DNA from: Syngnathus acus
Lineage: Eukaryota > Chordata > Actinopteri > Syngnathiformes > Syngnathidae
Length of the DNA: 64,000 nt
Direction: 5' to 3'
Assembly (NCBI RefSeq): GCF_901709675.1
Contig: NC_051089.1
Coordinates: forward strand, 4,254,476 to 4,318,475
Below are positions 58,786 through 64,000 of the stretch, in pieces (position 1 is the stretch's first letter; the number at the start of each line of letters is the position of its first letter). The notes under the pieces were generated by a model. It had not been told where the DNA came from and did not search any database. It saw nothing but the letters and a program-made list of their open reading frames with translations. Both the position numbers and the translations under genes were made by a program.

Positions 58786-59886
58786 ATGTTGCAATGACAC
58801 ACCCTTTCAAACATTCAAATGAAGAGAGCGGGCTCCAAGAAACTCGAGTAAGATAGCAAATTGGAGACTGCAGAGTTTAAAACTGCAACATGGAGAGCAA
58901 ATAGCGTGTACTAATGTTAGCATGTGTTTACAGCCATGCATACTGAGTACTAGCTTCTTCTGATTTTCTTTGACCATGATGGGCCAATTCTTATGGGATC
59001 TCAACATGAAAGAGGTGGCTTCTGATGTCTTGAAAACGCCACAGCACTGAGCAAAGCCTCCTGACGCCGCCTCGGTGGGTGACGGGGCCGCCTGCTGTTA
59101 ACTTGTAACGTAACTGATGCTTTTACCTTGTTAAAGATGCTCCCTGCTTGGTGAGCTGGCTAATATGTCTTCTCCCACTGTGTGGAATATTTAAAAGGAT
59201 TTCAAAAGGAGGAAAGTGAAGATAGAAACTGTTTGGATCGGGAAAATATCTCGCCAAAAACACACACCAAGCTGACATGCTAATGCTAGCAAACATGCTA
59301 ATGCCTTCGTTATGAGGCACACGAGCAGTGGCCAAGGCCAAATACTAACAATGAACTCCGGTTGGCCTTCTTCTTCTTCCACTTCTCCCTCGTCTGAACA
59401 ATGCCAGGAATGCTGCGTTTGATTGATGTCGTCTGTCTCCATCTCTTGGCGGCGCCTTTGCTTCGCAGATGTCTTCAGTATGTTGGCGAGTGAAAACAGG
59501 GATGATGTGCGAGCGAGCGATGACACGTGCAGTAGCAAACATAAGCCCCTTTCACGACGCAAATTTGCGTGCGCGTGTCCCTTTAAACCGCTTACGCAAC
59601 TTGTCTGATCGAATTTGATCATTGTCAAATGACAAAACTTTGTACTCTGGTCTCGGTTGTAGATGTACAACAACCAAATGCGTTAGCATCGGACGTGCGT
59701 GTATTTGACTCCATAGTCTCGACTTTGCTGTAACAATCCAATCAACAGTGTTTTTGCTTGTTGCACTGCATGTTACCCTCCAAACATGGCTCCTCCAAAG
59801 ACACATATTTTGCTCCTTTGCGTTAAACATCAATGCTTTCTCAGAAGCGGGGTCTCGCCTCCTTTGCCAGGCGTCCCTCGGGGTGC

Positions 59887-59936
59887 GTCTGAGCGGCGGT
59901 CCCGCCTGTCTGAGCGGCGGTCTCGCTTGTCCGAGC
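59887..59936 (+). repeat. 21-bp tandem repeat (GTCTGAGCGGCGGTCCCGCCT)
   Basis: Two full units (59887-59907 and 59908-59928) that differ at two or three positions, plus the first part of a third. GC-rich with CpGs. It immediately precedes a candidate non-coding element. Confidence 0.85.
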
Positions 59937-59939
59937 GTA

Positions 59940-60160
59940 AAAAGCCATCGGTAAGCTAATTGGCGGCGTGGAGAGGAAGATGGCGCCCGTCGCCGTCGTC
60001 TTCCATCAAACGAATCGCAGCGGGGCTTTGATCGTCATGTTTTATTCATGTCATTACGACGCCTGCCGACGTCGACGCCGGGTTTGAAGATGAAGCGGGC
60101 CCGTGTCAATTAAAGCCATCGTGCATTTTTTTGAAACGCTGAGGATGGCACAAAAGCCTC
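59940..60160. promoter_or_regulatory. Candidate conserved non-coding element with TCF/LEF site
   Basis: CpG- and motif-rich block containing CTTTGATC at 60026-60033, GGTAAGCTAATTGGCGG, GGAAGATGGCGCC (YY1-like), TTTTATTCATGTCATTACG and GTCAATTAAAGCC. No open frame matches a protein. The mix of ATTA and TCF words fits a developmental enhancer. Confidence 0.4.
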
Positions 60161-60447
60161 TGTGATGTGTAGTCTGATCAAATATTGTTTCCTATTATTG
60201 TTTACTCGCAAGCAGGAGGCGCTCCAGTTAGTTCCAGATCACTTTGAGGCAGGGCATCACAAGACAGAACGCCGCTAACTTATCAGAGACCGCTTTCAAA
60301 AGCTCGCCGCCGAGCCAAAAGCTTTGGAATGTGTGTGATCCTCAAACCAGACCGCGCTGACAACATGCTTTCAACTGTGTCGCGATAGACACACATCGTC
60401 CTTTTGCTGACTTACTCTGTTCAAATATCTGCAAAATGTTTCGCAAG

Positions 60448-60535
60448 ACATCATCCATCCATTTTTAATACTTGCTTGTCCTCATTAAGGTGAGCCGGAG
60501 CTTATCCGAGCTGACCTTTGGGTCACCGTGACGCT
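60448..60535 (+). repeat. Teleost dispersed repeat (CATCCATCCATTTTTAATAC...)
   Basis: CATCCATCCATTTTTAATAC, TTGCTTGTCCTCATTAAGGT, GAGCCGGAGCTTATCCGAGC and TGACCTTTGGG are in the order of the ubiquitous teleost repeat whose head also occurs at 27975-28016 (minus strand). Decayed. Confidence 0.7.
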
Positions 60536-61972
60536 AGCTAAGCTAATGAGCTAACAAGCTAAGCTATGTGATCATATTTTTTTTTGTCTAGGCCTAACCA
60601 AGAAATATTTCAAAGAAAGCTTTAGTCTTAAAAGTGGGCTGGTTGTATAACTCCAGATCAAACCCCAAACATCCAACAACGACGACGTTTGATTATGTTC
60701 TCAAAGGTGAAGCTCGGACAACTTTGTTTTCTTGTTTTCAATGTGGCCAAATAATGCGAGTTTGAGTCTGAAAGTAAACGGCGAGCGCATTTGATCAGCG
60801 CGGTCAAGCCACCGCGCCCCTCAAGAGGATTTACGTGCGTAGACGACATGAAAGCAGTGAATCCTCGAGAGTTTGAAGTTCTTCGTTTAAACTTAAGAAG
60901 ATTTAGATCAAAAGGTTAGAAAGGGAGGGTAGGAAAAAAATACGCTCACAGGACGGAGGGGGGGTGAAGAAAAAAAACACGTAGCCTTCACGGTGCTAAG
61001 CTGCACAAGTTCACAGCCGCGTAGGACGCAGGACTCGCTGAGATGAAAGGCTTGAGAAGACTGTCCGTCCGTTCATTTGGATTCAAACTGACTGAACAAA
61101 GTCAAAAGAACGACTGCTTTCTCGCAACTAAACTTCCATTGGTAAAACAACTTTTCACAAAGCTAACCATCACACTCGACCTAAACTCAGTCCTAACTAT
61201 AAAACTAACTCAGCTCCGACTTGTAAGTCGACTTGTTTTCACGACATTTTTTTTCTACGAGAAGGAAGAGAGAGGGAGAACTAAATGTGACGGGAGATTT
61301 GAATCGTTCCTTCCATTACTCATCATGGGGAATGTGAGGTTACTGGCCAACAAACAAGCTAATGGCTGTTTAATTACAGTTTGTTTACATTCAACCTTGA
61401 GTTGCCGCCGCATCACTAGAGTACCATTTTTTTTTTTGCCTCCTGGCATCCTCACACTGGTCGTTTCATTTTCTTGACCCCACTGACTTTGAACTTGACC
61501 TTTGCCCAACAGGGACAAAAAATAATTACATTCATTTATTATTATTTTGTCATTTTTATATTTATGCTTGTGAACTAAAGCTGAGTTGAGTAACCCTCAC
61601 CCCTCCCCTTAACCCAACCTTCACCTCGCCATTGCCCTAACCATAAACCTTACCCTGAAACTCGCACTCAGTCTAACCCTCACTTTCCATACTCTTTGTT
61701 GACATGGCAAAGACATTCCAGTCGGTCCTGGTCCCGCGTTGGTGCTCAACAGGCTCTTTTTTTTTTTCCTCCCCTTCCATCTTCCATCTGGCGAGCGTAC
61801 AAAGCTCCATCACTGGCACTTTTGGATGGGCCGGCGAGGGGTTCTGGTGCCAAACGAGCTGCGAGCCGTTGTTCTTTTCATCCCCGTTAAGCCACTTGGC
61901 CCGAGGCGGTGTCGAGAACGACACAAAGAAGAAAAGGAGGCCGAGCGGGGACTCTCGCCACTTCATCCTCGC

Positions 61973-61975
<3 letters not shown>

Positions 61976-62006
<31 letters not shown>
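61976..62006. repeat. (CT)n microsatellite
   Basis: 31 bases of alternating C and T, ending at CTCGATG. It borders the largest candidate regulatory block on its left. Confidence 0.95.
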
Positions 62007-62010
<4 letters not shown>

Positions 62011-62039
62011 TGCAATGCGAATCCTTTGAGCTCTTCATT

Positions 62040-62640
62040 TACATGTATGCCAACAGGCCTTTTAATGCATTTAAAAGTTGGACGGCGTTCAAAGGGAACT
62101 ATAATTCCTCCAGAAACGAGCCTTTTGAAGACTCTATCTTGTTCTTTCTCTTCTGGCTAATCTCGTCGTTCCTCGCCGCGCTATGCCAATTCTCCTCACC
62201 GCCAATTAAGCTTGACATTAGCATAAAACTTTTTTTTTTTTTTTTTTGTAAGAGTGGCAATGAACAGTGTTCCCCGGCCAATCCTTAGTCTTCCTGTTTT
62301 CTTACGGTTACCTAACGGGAATAACAAGGCCGAGGACTTCATTAATAACCTGTCAACATGTTTTCTTTTCGAGCTCCCCCACTGTGCGCCATTGCCGATT
62401 TTAGCTATTAATGCGCCGCGTGTCGGCGCCGGCTTTCATTTCTCCCTCGACAGAAGGAAGAAGAAGTAGCGGCGGCGTAATTGCCATGAGGAGCGTTATA
62501 TGAATCAATTAATTATTGGTCGGGCGCGTGGCAAATTGTTTTTTATGAGCTACAAATGTGACCCAGAGGAGAAATGTAACGCGGGTTTTTTCACTTTTCG
62601 TCATACGTTCTAGTCAACTACAGATGCCGACGGGAGGCGT
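62040..62640. promoter_or_regulatory. Large candidate conserved non-coding element
   Basis: About 600 bases broken only by a T run near 62230-62246. It contains the inverted repeat CTTTTAA-tgcat-TTAAAAG (62059-62077), several homeodomain cores (CTATTAATG, AATCAATTAATTATTGG, GCCAATTAAGC), TTCAAAGG and CCTGTCAACATG. Open frames through it have no protein-like content. It resembles ATTA-rich developmental enhancers. Confidence 0.45.
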
Positions 62641-62869
62641 TTGTTATTATTTGTATATTTTCGGAACATGATTAAATAATCGTGAACCTGATCTGGTCCG
62701 AAGGTGTAAATGTGAGATTGAATTGGCTGATGACCATTTACAAGATGCGTCACCTGGCGCAAACGGGATCATTTTTGCCAACTCAATAATTTCCTTGTAG
62801 ACGGGAAAAAAAAAAAAAGACTCCCGTCTGGAAGTAAATTGACAGAATGCCACCCCCCTACCCTCCACC

Positions 62870-63265
62870 CCTGAAGTGGGCGAGCGCGCCATTAGCAGCA
62901 AGTCGCTCGCACTGATCGTCAGCATTAGAAGGCGCTTTCAACTCCCGCTGGCTGTCAGCAACTCTGGCAGCTCTTAGGCAGCTTTAGCTTCGACTCGGCA
63001 GCTTTGCGAGAGAGGCGGCGGTCTGGGGGCTGGTGGAGGAGGGGATGACAAAATCAGTTTCTTGTGCGGTGGATCTGTTAAAAGAGGCTTCGGGATCAAA
63101 GAAGGCCTAAGTGGGTCAAAATTACCTTGACCGTCTGAGAGCAGTCAGATTTCCAGAGGCGGGGGCGGCGGCGGCAGCGGGGGCGGCGGGTAATCTGCAA
63201 TGTAGAGAGCAGATTAACATTTTACAAAGAAGATTCCACCCCAAAGTCATTAGATCAAAGCTTCT
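62870..63265. promoter_or_regulatory. Candidate regulatory block with two TCF/LEF sites and GGC repeat
   Basis: GATCAAAG occurs at 63094-63101 and at 63253-63260. Between them is a GGCGGC-rich stretch (63160-63190). To the left, CGCCATTAGCAGCAAG and GTCAGCATTAGAAGG add ATTA cores. No coding content. Together with the sites further left this makes six strong TCF/LEF words across about 8 kb. Confidence 0.4.
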
Positions 63266-64000
63266 TTTTTTTTCCCCCCCGCCGTTTCTTTTTCTCTTCC
63301 TCTCAAACGGATGCCAGTGCTTGGAAACACAAATACTGTCATTTGTTACTGGAGTGGAATTTTCATGTGTCGGCACTTTACGAGTACTCGAATGTTATTT
63401 CTACTAACTTCAATGGGAAAAGTTGATTTGCCATACGAGCGTTGTCATTGAATCAAAAATCTTTTTGTGTTTTGCACCAATGTGGGACAGTTTCGACAAT
63501 AAAGATTCCAAGGCTAAACTCACTGTTTTCGCTCTTCTGGATCCTTCGCATGCCTCTCTTTCGACTTCAATCACGAGTAAAATGTCGGGATATATTGACG
63601 TACATCATCTTTCCGCACTCCATCAGTGAGTGTTGTAATTTGTGCCCTTGCTAATTTGAGCCCGGCCTTGAGTCCATGTGAGGCGCCCCTCTTAAAAGAC
63701 ACGTTTGAAGCCTGCCGGTCGCCTCGTTTCAAAGCTGCAGCTGTTTTTTTTTTTTTCTTCCCCCCTCCTGGTGTTTGGCGGCTTTAATTGATGTTTATTT
63801 TGGAATGGGGGGGGGGGGGGGGGTCCGGTTCTTCCATGCAAATGTCCTACATGCGTCGACTACCGGGTCAAGGGAGCGCTCGGCTTTAGCATGTGCAAAG
63901 TGGAGTGCTTAGCGAATGTACAGTTCACGTGTCGTTGCAATAATACGAAAAACAGCATTCACGGCTACGTTTACACATTAGCACGCTTGCCTAATGTTTT
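63266..64000. other. Right end of the window, no gene found
   Basis: T and C runs, a G18 run near 63807-63824 and AT-balanced sequence. I searched for an NKD1-like first exon (MGKLHSK...) on the plus strand and did not find one. Confidence 0.5.

Noticed and set aside
61704-62288. 194-codon open frame on the plus strand, with overlapping frames
   Set aside because: It runs through T runs, a CT microsatellite and a candidate non-coding element; low-complexity Ser/Leu/Phe content and no homology I recognise.
54426-64000. First exon of NKD1
   Set aside because: Expected from synteny, but no MGKLHSK-type start or EF-hand exon was found on the plus strand; the gene must start beyond the window.

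Overview
This is a piece of a teleost fish chromosome. The genes are split by short GT-AG introns, the proteins match vertebrate families almost residue for residue, and the spacers carry interspersed repeats I recognise from many teleost genomes. Nothing bacterial, viral or CRISPR-like is present. The species cannot be named from the sequence alone.

Layout, left to right. 2-676 (+): 3' part of an arylamine N-acetyltransferase (NAT), cut by the window edge just before its catalytic Cys. 1512-4031 (-): a FIBCD1-like type II membrane fibrinogen-domain protein. 4957-5500 (+): a broken partial second copy of NAT that carries a hAT-like insertion. 6290-7336 (+): CNEP1R1. 8425-13271 (+): HEATR3, complete except for an apparent one-base deletion in exon 3. 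14465-24168 (+): TENT4B (PAPD5). 32955-33557 (-): an unrecognised single-exon coiled-coil membrane protein. 37485-48497 (+): ADCY7. 49402-54425 (-): BRD7, tail to tail with ADCY7. About 54.5-64 kb: no coding exon found, but several ATTA-, Sox- and TCF/LEF-motif-rich blocks that look like cis-regulatory DNA.

The order CNEP1R1-HEATR3-TENT4B-ADCY7-BRD7 is the same as on human chromosome 16q12.1. There the next gene is NKD1, head to head with BRD7, so the gene-free right end is probably the 5' flank of nkd1, a Wnt feedback gene. The genes are housekeeping or signalling genes linked by ancient synteny, not a functional operon: a lipin-phosphatase subunit (CNEP1R1), a 5S RNP/ribosomal-protein import factor (HEATR3), a non-canonical poly(A) polymerase (TENT4B), a cAMP cyclase (ADCY7) and a PBAF bromodomain subunit (BRD7).

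Exon boundaries were set by hand from splice dinucleotides, reading phase and the known family sequence. Every internal junction was checked for phase. The only failure is the HEATR3 exon 3 frame break. I see no unknown multi-gene system. The best leads are the HEATR3 frame break, the FIBCD1-like protein that has lost the acetyl-binding pocket residues, the orphan coiled-coil gene, the NAT pseudogene, the abutting ADCY7/BRD7 poly(A) sites, and the candidate Wnt-responsive regulatory desert.
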